Shown: one piece after another, positions 1 through 7,171 of the stretch
Numbering within the stretch: the stretch's first letter is position 1
Layout of the letters: every line of letters starts with the position of its first letter
DNA from: Marinobacterium arenosum
Lineage (GTDB): Bacteria > Pseudomonadota > Gammaproteobacteria > Pseudomonadales > Balneatricaceae
Direction of reading: 5' to 3'
Length of the DNA stretch: 64,000 nucleotides
NCBI RefSeq assembly: GCF_019795155.1
Contig: NZ_JAILYN010000002.1
Span: forward strand, 62,001-126,000
Notes under the pieces: generated by a model
Seen by the model: the letters and a program-made list of their open reading frames with translations, nothing else
Database searches by the model: none
Told to the model about the DNA's origin: nothing
Translations under genes and position numbers: made by a program

Positions 1-130
1 CGTACCAGGTTTCCGGTCGCCCTCGGAGCGGGCTGCTACGCCGAAAAACCTGTAGCAGCGGGCTTGGCATGCCCTTTGGGTACCGACCGCGACCCGCATC
101 AGCATTCGAACCAAGTTCCCGGTCGCCCTC
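1..130. repeat. REP-like intergenic repeat copy
   Basis: Bases 25-90 match, in inverted orientation and almost identically, the stretch at 5455-5515. Shared blocks are GGGCTGCTACGCCGAAAAAC, then GTAGCAGCGGGCTTGG, then ATGCCCTTTGGGTACCGACC. Shorter copies of the same blocks lie near 8627-8830 and 26815-26855. The open frames across it have no recognisable domain, so I treat it as non-coding repeat. No gene is visible in 1-289 other than the promoter region expected for the gene at 290. Confidence 0.75.
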
Positions 131-289
131 GGCACCCGCAGGCATAAAAGCGAGCTGGCAACGTTTCAGCCCTCTCTCTGACAAACACCTGCCTGAAATC
201 AAAGCATCTGATAGTGCTCGCTCTGGACGACTTCGAATCGTCTACAGTAAGCTGAGAGCCAACGGACGCCACGGAGCTATGCCACCGCC

Positions 290-1126
290 ATGTCGCAGCA
301 CGCCCTAGACTGTCCCCAATCCATCGACGGCCTTCACCGGGTAGCGGGCCGGACACGCCCCTCTCCCGAGCGCGACACACTGCGCCTGCTCAGCTTCAAT
401 ATCCAGGTCGGCATCAAGACCCACGCCTTCCACCACTACCTGACCCGTGGCTGGCAGCATCTGTTGCCGCACCGGCAACGTAACCGCACGCTGGAGCAGA
501 TCGGCCGGATACTCCGCCAGTACGACCTGGTGGCCCTGCAGGAGGCGGACGGCGGCAGCATTCGCTCCGGCTTCGTCAACCAGGTGGAGTACCTGGCCGA
601 TGTGGGCCGCTTTCCGTACTGGTACCAGCAGCTGAACCGCAACCTCGGCAAACTGGCCCAGCACAGTAACGGGGTGCTCAGCCGCATCGAACCCGACTAC
701 GTGGAAGATCACCCGCTGCCGGGGCTGATCCCCGGCCGCGGCGCGATTCTGGTGCGATTCGGCGAGGGCAAACACTCGCTGCTGATCATCGTACTGCACC
801 TGTCGTTGGGCGCACGCGCCCAGGACCGGCAGCTGCGCTATATCCGCGAACTGGTGCAGGACCACCCCCATGTGGTGCTGATGGGCGATATGAACAACCC
901 GCTGGAACATCTGCAGCGCCGGCCGGCGATGCGCGGGCTGGATCTGGTTTCGGCCGAGGAGACCCTGCACACCTATCCCAGCTGGCAACCGGCCCACGCA
1001 CTGGACCATATTCTGATCTCGCCGAGCCTGGAGATCCGCAATGCCCGGGTGCTGGACTGCACCCTCTCCGACCACCGGCCGATCGCCATGGAGATCGGGC
1101 TGCCGAAGTGCCTGCAGCACCTTTGA
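290..1126 (+). CDS. Endonuclease/exonuclease/phosphatase (EEP) family protein
   Basis: A 278-residue soluble protein of the EEP (DNase I-like / inositol phosphatase) superfamily, which hydrolyses phosphodiester or phosphomonoester bonds with a divalent metal. The family motifs appear in order: LLSFNIQVG near residue 34, ALQEAD near 83 (metal-binding Glu), NGVLSR near 127, VLHLSLG near 168 (catalytic His), LMGDMNN near 202 (Asp/Asn), DHILIS near 240 and SDHRPIAME near the C-terminus (catalytic Asp-His). All key residues are therefore kept. There is no signal peptide, so it is probably cytoplasmic. The ATG at 290 has only a distant GGAG upstream; a later start is possible but would remove only the poorly conserved first 30 residues. 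The next gene on the same strand starts 190 bp downstream after a repeat. The exact substrate (DNA, RNA, lipid or sugar phosphate) cannot be told from sequence. Confidence 0.88.
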   Translation: MSQHALDCPQSIDGLHRVAGRTRPSPERDTLRLLSFNIQVGIKTHAFHHYLTRGWQHLLPHRQRNRTLEQIGRILRQYDLVALQEADGGSIRSGFVNQVEYLADVGRFPYWYQQLNRNLGKLAQHSNGVLSRIEPDYVEDHPLPGLIPGRGAILVRFGEGKHSLLIIVLHLSLGARAQDRQLRYIRELVQDHPHVVLMGDMNNPLEHLQRRPAMRGLDLVSAEETLHTYPSWQPAHALDHILISPSLEIRNARVLDCTLSDHRPIAMEIGLPKCLQHL

Positions 1127-1131
1127 TTACC

Positions 1132-1187
1132 AACAAAACCAGCAAAACCAGCAAAACCAGCAAAAGCAGCAAAAGCAGCAAAAGCAG
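1132..1187. repeat. 9-bp tandem repeat (about 6 units)
   Basis: Six head-to-tail units of nine bases begin six bases after the stop codon of the EEP gene: AACAAAACC once, AGCAAAACC twice, AGCAAAAGC three times, then AG. It is low-complexity and non-coding in context. A leucine-rich frame on the opposite strand is an artefact of it. Confidence 0.9.
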
Positions 1188-1189
1188 AT

Positions 1190-1212
1190 GGGAGGCGTGC
1201 CCCGCGGCGATT
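1190..1212. repeat. Short REP-like element (copy 1)
   Basis: A 23-base GC-rich block beginning GGGAGGCG and ending GCGGCGATT. It recurs in inverted orientation at 16844-16866 with one base changed. It resembles REP elements of gammaproteobacteria, which are GC-rich and found between genes. Confidence 0.6.
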
Positions 1213-1315
1213 GTTGGCCGCACCCGCGCCAAAGCTCTGCGCCAAACCCTCAATTAACCTCGAATAAGACGAGTCATACTTAAAGAACCTCCTTGCTGTT
1301 TAAGCGGACGCCACC

Positions 1316-3271
1316 ATGGCCACGCCAACCGGACGACTCAGCTATGCCCAAGGCCTGGAAACCCTGCTTCATACACTGAAGCAACCGCAGGCCCGCCTGC
1401 TGCTGTACGGTGCGCCCGGCAGCGGCAAAAGCCATCTGGCCGCCGAACTGGCACGCCGGCTACAGGTCGCAGGGCTCCCCTGCTTCTGCCTGAGCGCCGA
1501 TCCCGGCGCGCCGGCCTTCGGCCTGCCGGCGGCTTTGAACCTCGGCTGCTGGTGCGATGACAACTGGCAGCTGCTTGAATTCGAGCCGTTCTGCAGCCTC
1601 AATGCCGCCCGCTTCCGGCTGCCGCTGATTGAAGTGGTTGGCCGACTGGCCGAGCAGGTATCCGAGCATCCGCTGATTATCGACGCGCCCGGCGTCAGCC
1701 GGGGGATCGCCGCCGCCGAGTTGCTGCCGGCGCTGGTCAACACCTGCCGGGCCAGTTCGCTGGCGGTGCTGGAACAGGATGACGAGCTGCAACCGCTGCA
1801 CAATGAGCTGCGCAGTCTGACCTTGCCGGTGCTGCCGATACAGGCCCATACAGAGGCCAGCCGGCCCAGCCGGTCCAGCCGCGCCCGGAGCCGAACCGGG
1901 CGGTGGCTGAACTACCTGACCGAAGGCCGGGAGACAACGCTGACGCTGGATGACATCCCCCTGCTGGGCACACCGCCGCCGCAGGCGTGTCCCGAGAAAT
2001 GGCAGGGGCTGTTAACCGGTCTGCGTCTTGCTGGCGGCCGTTGGCTGATGGGTGAAGTGATCGCATTGCACGAGCAGAATGGTGGCCAACTGAACCTGCG
2101 CTGCCCCGCCAATACCGATGTGGAAGATCTTCAAAAAATCGAACAACTGCTGGTGCGCGACGCCCGCCACCTGCCGGATCAACCGCTGACCACCGCCGAA
2201 TCGCAACAACCGCCGGTATCGGTCAGACAGCCGGCCGCCTCGCTGGCCCACCCGGCCGCACTGAAACCGCTGTCGGGCAATCCGCGGGTCTGCCGTGGCG
2301 ATATCACCGCCGAACTGATCAACGGGTTGTTCGAAGATCCGCTGCTGCTGATCAAGCCCCACTGGAGCCGCCGCTGCCTGCTGTTCGACCTGGGCCACAC
2401 CAGCCGGTTGCCGCTGCGCTTCGCCCACAGCGTCAGCGACGTGTTCATCAGCCACGCCCATATCGACCATATCGGCGGTTTTATGGGGTTGCTGCGCACC
2501 CGGCTCGGCGCCCCTGCGCCCTGCAGTCTGTACGGTCCGCCGGGGCTGGCACGGCATATCGCCGGCATGCTCAGCGGCATCCTGTGGGACCGGATCGGCG
2601 ATAGCGGGCCGGTGTTCCAGGTGGCCGAACTGCACGGCGGTAGCTTGAAGCGCTACCGGCTGCAGACCGGCGACGAGCGGATCCAGCCGCTGCCTGATCT
2701 TGCCGTCACGGATGGCGTGATACTGACCGACGAGCGCTTCCAGATCCGGGCGGTGGAGCTGGATCACGGCACACCGGTGCTGGCGTTCGCCTACGAGCCC
2801 TGCTCGGCGGTGACCGTCGATACGGAGGCGCTAGAATGGCTCGGCCTGGCCGCCGGCCCCTGGCTGGCCGAACTCAAGGACGCCTATCTGGCCGGGGAGC
2901 GCCACAGAACGATTCAACGTCCCAACGGCCGTTGCGAACCGGCCGGCGCGCTGGCAGATCGGTTGCTGCACCGTAAGCCGGGTGAAAAGCTGGTGTACGC
3001 CACCGACCTGGCCGATAGTGCCGACAACCGCGCCAAACTGGTCGCTCTGGCACGCGGCGCCCAGACGCTGATCTGCGAAGCGGCCTTCAGCCAAGCCGAC
3101 CGGCAGCGCGCCCTCGACCATGGCCACCTGACCACCACCGCCTGCGGCGAGATCGCCGCCGAGGCCGGGGTGCAACAGCTGATGCCGTTCCATTTCTCAC
3201 GCCGCTACGAGCAGCAGACGGAGATGATGTATCGGGAGATCGAAGCGATCTTCAGCAAGATCGTCAGATAA
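1316..3271 (+). CDS. Fusion of Clp1/Grc3-like polynucleotide kinase and tRNase Z-like metallo-beta-lactamase
   Basis: 651 residues in two parts. Residues 1-290 look like the Clp1/Grc3/Nol9 polynucleotide 5'-kinase family: Walker A GAPGSGKS (32-39), the D-x-G-x-P segment SADPGAPAFGLP (60-71) that in Clp1 reads DxGQxxxxP, IIDAPG (121-126; the family has a NTPGW-like motif), and an Arg-rich lid SRSSRARSRTGRWLNYL (185-201), followed by a small C-terminal domain ending near LNLRCPANTDVEDL. Residues 340-651 are a tRNase Z-type hydrolase: HAHIDH (380-385), the motif III His in DHGTP (H484), the motif IV Asp in YATDLAD (D564), GHLTT (603-607), and HFSRRY (626-631), the tRNase Z motif V. All metal ligands are present. 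One start (ATG 1316) and no frameshift. Known family roles are 5'-OH phosphorylation of RNA or DNA and 3' cleavage of tRNA precursors; that this protein does both is inference. The Gln of the Clp1 motif is Ala here, so kinase activity needs a test. Confidence 0.85.
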   Translation: MATPTGRLSYAQGLETLLHTLKQPQARLLLYGAPGSGKSHLAAELARRLQVAGLPCFCLSADPGAPAFGLPAALNLGCWCDDNWQLLEFEPFCSLNAARFRLPLIEVVGRLAEQVSEHPLIIDAPGVSRGIAAAELLPALVNTCRASSLAVLEQDDELQPLHNELRSLTLPVLPIQAHTEASRPSRSSRARSRTGRWLNYLTEGRETTLTLDDIPLLGTPPPQACPEKWQGLLTGLRLAGGRWLMGEVIALHEQNGGQLNLRCPANTDVEDLQKIEQLLVRDARHLPDQPLTTAESQQPPVSVRQPAASLAHPAALKPLSGNPRVCRGDITAELINGLFEDPLLLIKPHWSRRCLLFDLGHTSRLPLRFAHSVSDVFISHAHIDHIGGFMGLLRTRLGAPAPCSLYGPPGLARHIAGMLSGILWDRIGDSGPVFQVAELHGGSLKRYRLQTGDERIQPLPDLAVTDGVILTDERFQIRAVELDHGTPVLAFAYEPCSAVTVDTEALEWLGLAAGPWLAELKDAYLAGERHRTIQRPNGRCEPAGALADRLLHRKPGEKLVYATDLADSADNRAKLVALARGAQTLICEAAFSQADRQRALDHGHLTTTACGEIAAEAGVQQLMPFHFSRRYEQQTEMMYREIEAIFSKIVR

Positions 3272-3284
3272 TCTGGATGTTGAT

Positions 3285-3358
3285 GGTCGCGGATAAATCC
3301 GCTCCCACACTATTGCACCCTGTAGGAGGGGACCCGGCCGGGTAGGTTTATCCGCGAC
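3285..3358. repeat. Palindromic REP/BIME-like element
   Basis: Inverted arms GGTCGCGGATAAA (3285-3297) and TTTATCCGCGACC (3346-3358) flank GCTCCCACA and TGTAGGAGG blocks. It lies between two convergent genes, where it can fold into a long hairpin and could end both transcripts. Related half-units (CCGGCCGGGTAGGTTTATCC) occur at 8663-8702 and, more diverged, at 26905-26945. Confidence 0.8.
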
Positions 3359-3386
3359 CGAAATCACGTCTTGCTTAGCCGGTACT

Positions 3387-3893
3387 TCAGGCATCCGCAA
3401 TCCCGCGACTCAACTGATCGACCCGTTTCAGCAACAGTGGCATCCGGTTCGGGCCATGCATGCTGAGGATGCGTGCCCTGGCGGATTCGAGCGACATGCC
3501 GGCGGCGGTCACATAAAGCGGTCTTTTGCTGCCGCCACGCAATAACGCGTAGCTTTCCGGCAGGGTTCGAAACCGCTTTTTCGCCACCCCGACCACCGCA
3601 ACAGAACGCTCAAAAGCCTCGTAAAGGTGGCAGCCCATTCCCGGCTGCGTGGCACCATTCAGATAGACCAACCCGTCGATTACGATCACCTGCGGGCGCA
3701 GGTCGAATGCAGCGATCAACTGCAGGATGCAGGGCAGCTCCCGTTTATAGAACTGGCCGGGTTGATAATCCTCAATGCCTTGAATCTCGGTCACCAGTTC
3801 CCGCTCCGCTGCCGCATCCTGCCAATGCGCAAACAGTACGCCGGCAGCGGTGGCACTGCACTGCCGGTAATGAACATCGACCGCCAGGATCAT
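3387..3893 (-). CDS. Endonuclease V homologue (short form)
   Basis: A 168-residue protein of the endonuclease V (Nfi) family, which cleaves one phosphodiester bond 3' to deoxyinosine or inosine. The motifs are AVDVHYR (metal-binding Asp6), PGQFYKRELPC (wedge Tyr49, Glu52) and VIVIDGLVYL (Asp73), so the DED triad and the base-flipping Tyr are kept. The family is usually about 220 residues, so this is a shortened form lacking the extra N-terminal helix region. I chose the ATG at 3893 because the VDVHYR strand must sit near the N-terminus; an upstream in-frame start adds 22 low-complexity residues. It is convergent with the kinase-tRNase Z fusion across a palindromic repeat. A gene symbol is withheld because the short form may differ in substrate (DNA or RNA). 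Confidence 0.82.
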   Translation of the reverse strand: MILAVDVHYRQCSATAAGVLFAHWQDAAAERELVTEIQGIEDYQPGQFYKRELPCILQLIAAFDLRPQVIVIDGLVYLNGATQPGMGCHLYEAFERSVAVVGVAKKRFRTLPESYALLRGGSKRPLYVTAAGMSLESARARILSMHGPNRMPLLLKRVDQLSRGIADA

Positions 3894-3985
3894 GGTTTTC
3901 AATACACCTGTCCGTCGTTGCCGTAGGTTGGGGTTCGTCCGACTCACCCCAACCCACAATCAACGCTCATTGTCTGGAAAAGGGC

Positions 3986-5098
3986 TCAAAACAGCCCCCA
4001 ACGCCTAGTCGCCATTGCTGCCTGTACCCGCTCGGTGGCCAGCTCTAGTGCCGCCTGACGGGGCCGGATCTTGCCCTCAATCGCCAGCTTCAGCACCTGA
4101 TCGGTATTGGTTGCGACCTTCTGTTCGATCACCTGCAACGCCATCGCCTGGCTCATATGGACGAACTCCATGGCGCCGCAGATCACGCCGCCGGCATTGG
4201 CGATATAATCCGGTACCACCAGCACGTTGCGCTGGTGCAGCGTGCGTTCGGCCTGTTCGGTGATCGGGATATTGGCTCCCTCCACCACCAGCCGGGCCTT
4301 GAGCTGGTCGACATTGTCCTGATGCACCACGTCGGGTCGGGCCGCCGGTACCCAGATATCGCACTCGACGCCGATCATCGCGTCATTGGTCAACGGCTGG
4401 CCACCGCTATAGTCAGTCACGCTGCGCCCTGAGGCCTTCAGCGTCAGCAGCTGGTCAAGATCCAAGCCAGCCGCGTTATGGATACCGCCTCTGGAATCCG
4501 ATACCGCGACCAGCACCACCCCCTTGTCGATCAGAAATCGGGCCAGGTGCTTGCCGACCGCACCGAATCCCTGCACCGCCAGGCGGGCGCCCTGCAGATC
4601 GAGATCGCAGTAGCCGGCTGCCACCTCGACCGCGTGGCTGAGCCCCCAGCCGGTGGCGCCGATCTCATCCAGCGGAATCCCGCCGAGCGCGCGGGGCAAC
4701 CCCACCGAGCGGCCGCCCTCGTCCTGAATCCAGGCCATGCAGGTTTCGTCGGTGCCCATATCCGGGCCGAAGATATAGTCGCGAATATCCTTCAAGGCAC
4801 AAGCCAGCTCGCGGATCAGCAGCTCCTTGTGCTCAGCCGGCATCTGCGGATCGCCATAGAGTACCGATTTGGCGCCGCCGTGCGGCAGGCCGGCGGCGGC
4901 GTTTTTCAGGGTCATCGCCCGTGCCAGCCGCACGCACTCGGCGGTACTGACGTCCGGCGCCATGCGCAGACCGCCAATCGCCGGCCCGGCGGCGACATTG
5001 TCGACCACCAGCACCGCCTTCAGGCCGAGAGCGGGTTCATGGATATGGATGATCTTGGTGGGCCCCAGCGAGTCCATGAAGTCGAAGATATCGGCCAT
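3986..5098 (-). CDS. Leu/Phe/Val-type amino acid dehydrogenase
   Basis: 370 residues of the Glu/Leu/Phe/Val dehydrogenase superfamily: NAD-dependent reversible oxidative deamination of an amino acid to a 2-oxo acid in the cytoplasm. The N-terminal dimerisation/substrate domain holds MTLKNAAAGLPHGGAKSVL, with the two conserved lysines, and the GPDMGT loop with the catalytic Asp. The C-terminal Rossmann domain has VQGFGAVGKHLARF (GxGxxG) and the VEGANIPITEQAE and PDYIANAGGVI motifs. Its length (about 360 residues) fits leucine/phenylalanine/valine dehydrogenases rather than the longer glutamate dehydrogenases. A purine-rich AAAGGA precedes the ATG at 5098. It stands alone, with repeat arrays upstream. 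The exact substrate is not decided by sequence alone. Confidence 0.88.
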   Translation of the reverse strand: MADIFDFMDSLGPTKIIHIHEPALGLKAVLVVDNVAAGPAIGGLRMAPDVSTAECVRLARAMTLKNAAAGLPHGGAKSVLYGDPQMPAEHKELLIRELACALKDIRDYIFGPDMGTDETCMAWIQDEGGRSVGLPRALGGIPLDEIGATGWGLSHAVEVAAGYCDLDLQGARLAVQGFGAVGKHLARFLIDKGVVLVAVSDSRGGIHNAAGLDLDQLLTLKASGRSVTDYSGGQPLTNDAMIGVECDIWVPAARPDVVHQDNVDQLKARLVVEGANIPITEQAERTLHQRNVLVVPDYIANAGGVICGAMEFVHMSQAMALQVIEQKVATNTDQVLKLAIEGKIRPRQAALELATERVQAAMATRRWGLF

Positions 5099-5207
5099 GG
5101 CGATCGTCCTTTGCTTGTCTGCAGGTTGATGCCACTAGCATAGCCGCTCTCGCCGGAGCTATTATCCAGACAGTCGATTGGGGCAGGTAACCCGTTGATG
5201 CTACTGG

Positions 5208-5495
5208 GTTCCGTGGTCCGTAGCAGCCCACTCTGTGGGCGACACCTTCGGTCTAAGCCAACCCGGTCGCGGTCGGTACCCAAAGGGCATACCAAGCCCG
5301 CTGCTACAGGTTCCGCGGTCCGTAGCAGCCCGCTCTGAGGGCGACGCCTTCGGTCTACGCCAACCCGGTCGCGGTCGGAGCCCGCTGCTACAGGTTCCGC
5401 GGTCCGTAACAACCCGCTCTGAGGGCGACACCTTCGGTCTACGCCAAGCCGGTCGCGGTCGGTACCCAAAGGGCATACCAAGCCCGCTGCTACAG
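5208..5495. repeat. Three tandem copies of a REP-like repeat (102, 84, 102 bp)
   Basis: Three head-to-tail units start at 5208, 5310 and 5394, each beginning GTTCCG(T/C)GGTCCGTA and ending CCCGCTGCTACAG. The middle unit lacks an 18-base segment containing TACCCAAAGGGCATACCAA. Each unit also holds GGGCGAC(A/G)CCTTCGGTCT and GGTCGCGGTCGG. Other copies are at 1-130 and 8568-8830. All unit lengths are multiples of three, which opens a false reading frame on the minus strand. Confidence 0.9.
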
Positions 5496-5516
5496 GTTTT
5501 TCGGCGTAGCAGCCTT

Positions 5517-5581
5517 GTAGGGTGGGCACGTTTTTTGTGCCCACGCGGCGTTGTTCAGCTAATGTAGATGTTTCCCTCTAA
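5517..5581 (-). repeat. 65-bp palindromic intergenic element, copy A
   Basis: On the minus strand it reads TTAGAGGGAAACATCTACAT, a short variable linker, then the inverted repeat GCGTGGGCAC-AAAAAA-CGTGCCCAC and CCTAC. Nearly the same 65 bases occur at 8501-8565 and, degenerate, at 61382-61445; the palindromic half alone is at 42720-42751. The hairpin followed by a short A/T tract could also act as a terminator. Confidence 0.85.
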
Positions 5582-5661
5582 GACGCGATGAATCGGAAAG
5601 TAGGAGGAGGCATATAGGCCGGAACGTGGGCAATTACCCCGGGCAAAGAATTCAGCCGGTA

Positions 5662-5808
5662 TCAGTCGTCGCTCGCCTGGGCACTGGCCTGGCTGGCTTG
5701 TTGTGCCTGCCACGCGTGCAGGTCTTCGTAGTAGGTATCCCAAACGCAGGGGCTGCAGCCGGATTCACAGCATTCGTTATCGGCTGGCGGGGTCGGACGC
5801 TCATTCAT
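5662..5808 (-). CDS. Small oxidoreductase-like (Oxidored-like) Cys protein
   Basis: A 48-residue protein, MNERPTPPADNE at the start, then CCESGCSPCVWDTYYEDL. The spacing of the four cysteines followed by VWD-x-Y matches the small 'oxidoreductase-like N-terminal' domain family found as 45-70 residue proteins in proteobacteria and at the N-terminus of some eukaryotic proteins. The function of that family is not established; the clustered Cys suggest metal binding. A GC-poor stretch and then the stop TGA at 5662 end it, and the C-terminal tail is rich in Gln/Ala/Ser. No strong ribosome binding site is visible. It lies between a repeat array and a small secreted protein gene, with no obvious operon partner. 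Confidence 0.75.
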   Translation of the reverse strand: MNERPTPPADNECCESGCSPCVWDTYYEDLHAWQAQQASQASAQASDD

Positions 5809-5894
5809 GGGGGCATACTCGCTTGTTCAGGTCGCGGTACATTCTAACGACTGAGCGCGCCCCACACCATTGAACTTCGGTCGGCCAGGCCGGC

Positions 5895-6176
5895 TCAGTC
5901 GCCCCAGAACTTCCACCATTTCTTGCGATTCTCGCGCGATGCCTGGCCCTGTTCGGAACCCTTATCCAGCTCTTTCTGTACCTGCTCGGCTTTCTTGGCC
6001 CGCTGCTTCTCCAGCCCCTTGTTGTCGTCCGCCTTGGCCGCTTTAACCTTTTTAGCCTTATCGGCCGACTGACCAACCTGATGCTTGGCCGGCCCCACAT
6101 TGGCCGGTTTTTCCGCCAGGGCGGTGCCCGGCAGCAGCAGCGCCATCGATAACAACAGACATGATTTGATATTCAT
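5895..6176 (-). CDS. Small secreted Lys-rich protein, unknown function
   Basis: 93 residues. Residues 1-21 form a signal peptide (MNIKSCLLLSMALLLPGTALA) with cleavage after ALA. The mature part is a highly charged, probably helical Lys/Ala/Glu/Gln segment (LEKQRAKKAEQVQKELDKG) ending in an aromatic tail KKWWKFWGD. I do not recognise a named family; similar short exported proteins with WWKFW tails occur in gammaproteobacteria. AGAGATCT before the ATG is an acceptable ribosome binding site. It is transcribed away from the AraC gene behind it. Confidence 0.6.
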   Translation of the reverse strand: MNIKSCLLLSMALLLPGTALAEKPANVGPAKHQVGQSADKAKKVKAAKADDNKGLEKQRAKKAEQVQKELDKGSEQGQASRENRKKWWKFWGD

Positions 6177-6358
6177 TGCAGATCTCTCCTTGTCGAGACA
6201 GCTCGGCCGATACCCTGCGCTCCAGCACTCTCTGGCATCGCCGCCTATCGGCCGAATTCGATTAAGATTACATCAGAGTCTAGATCGTTTAGCCCTCAGA
6301 GCCGCCCGACAGCTACAGAATTCCACAGTCAGATCGAACCGCATCTTAATGGCTGTTT

Positions 6359-7171
6359 TCAGCCTCCATGCATCCGATTTTCCTTGCGCCAGGCCGCCGG
6401 AGTGATGCCATAGGCTTTCTTGAACTGGCGGATGAAATGGGTGACATCGTTCCAGCCCACCCGGCTGGCGATCCGGTCGACCGGCTCATCGGTGTGGGCC
6501 AGCCGGGAACAGGCTTCACTCAGCCGGCTGCGGCTGATCCACTCGCCAACCGAATAGCCGGTTTTGTTCTTCACAACGCTCGCCAGGTAACTGGGGCTGC
6601 GATGCACCGCCTCGGCCACATCCCTCAACGAGATCGGCTCGAGGCTATGTTGCTGGATAAACGCCAGCGCGTCGCTGACCAGAGACTGCTCCCCACCGCC
6701 GCTCACATCCAATGGCGCTGCCCGCTTCGCTTCACGCAACAACAGCAGCAACAGGCTGCGCATCACCTCGAACGACTCGGGCGTGGACTGGGCCGCCTCC
6801 GCCTGCAACTCCTGCATCAGCTTGACGCAGTACGGCAGCCGTTCCGGAGGCAGCTGGAACATCGGCAGCGCGCCCAGTCGCACCTGGCGGAAGCTGCTCA
6901 TCAGCGGATGGCTCTCATCCAGCTCCACACAGGAGGCGCAGAAAGCCAACCACCAGACCTCCATCCCCTCGCCTTCCAACAGACGATGAGGCACGCCCGC
7001 CGGCACCAGCGTGACGGCGCCGGGGCCGATCTCCACCAGCCCGCCATGCTCCATCCTCAGCCGGCCGCGCACCAGCAGCGTCAGTACATGCTCGGTATGG
7101 GAAGCATGGGGATGCGGTTCCATCCGCTCAAAAAACTCATGTCCCACTTCAATGGGCAAACCGAATTCCAT
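6359..7171 (-). CDS. AraC family transcriptional regulator with N-terminal cupin
   Basis: About 270 residues. The N-terminal cupin-like sensor domain (HPHASHTEHVLTLLVRG, then GAVTLVPAGVPHRLLEGEG) is followed by an AraC/XylS double helix-turn-helix at the C-terminus: ISLRDVAEAVHRSPSYLASV, then DRIASRVGWNDVTHFIRQFK and KKAYGITPAAWRKE. Such proteins activate or repress nearby genes in response to a small ligand bound in the cupin. The start is uncertain: ATG 7171 begins directly before the cupin, while an in-frame GTG at 7219 adds 16 residues; neither has a strong ribosome binding site. It is divergent from the methyltransferase at 7377 with a roughly 200-bp shared spacer, a typical layout for a regulator and its target, but no operator could be defined. 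Confidence 0.88.
   Translation of the reverse strand: MEFGLPIEVGHEFFERMEPHPHASHTEHVLTLLVRGRLRMEHGGLVEIGPGAVTLVPAGVPHRLLEGEGMEVWWLAFCASCVELDESHPLMSSFRQVRLGALPMFQLPPERLPYCVKLMQELQAEAAQSTPESFEVMRSLLLLLLREAKRAAPLDVSGGGEQSLVSDALAFIQQHSLEPISLRDVAEAVHRSPSYLASVVKNKTGYSVGEWISRSRLSEACSRLAHTDEPVDRIASRVGWNDVTHFIRQFKKAYGITPAAWRKENRMHGG

Noticed and set aside
786-1253. Minus-strand frame with a run of leucines
   Set aside because: It is produced by the 9-bp AGCAAAAGC/AGCAAAACC repeat and runs antisense to the EEP nuclease.
5208-5495. Possible CRISPR array from regular repeats
   Set aside because: Units are 102/84/102 bp and almost identical throughout, with no unique spacers, and no cas genes are in the window.
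5020-5544. Minus-strand open frame of 174 codons with repeated LVCPLGTDRDR segments
   Set aside because: It is the tandem repeat read in frame because unit lengths are multiples of three; it also overlaps the dehydrogenase start.
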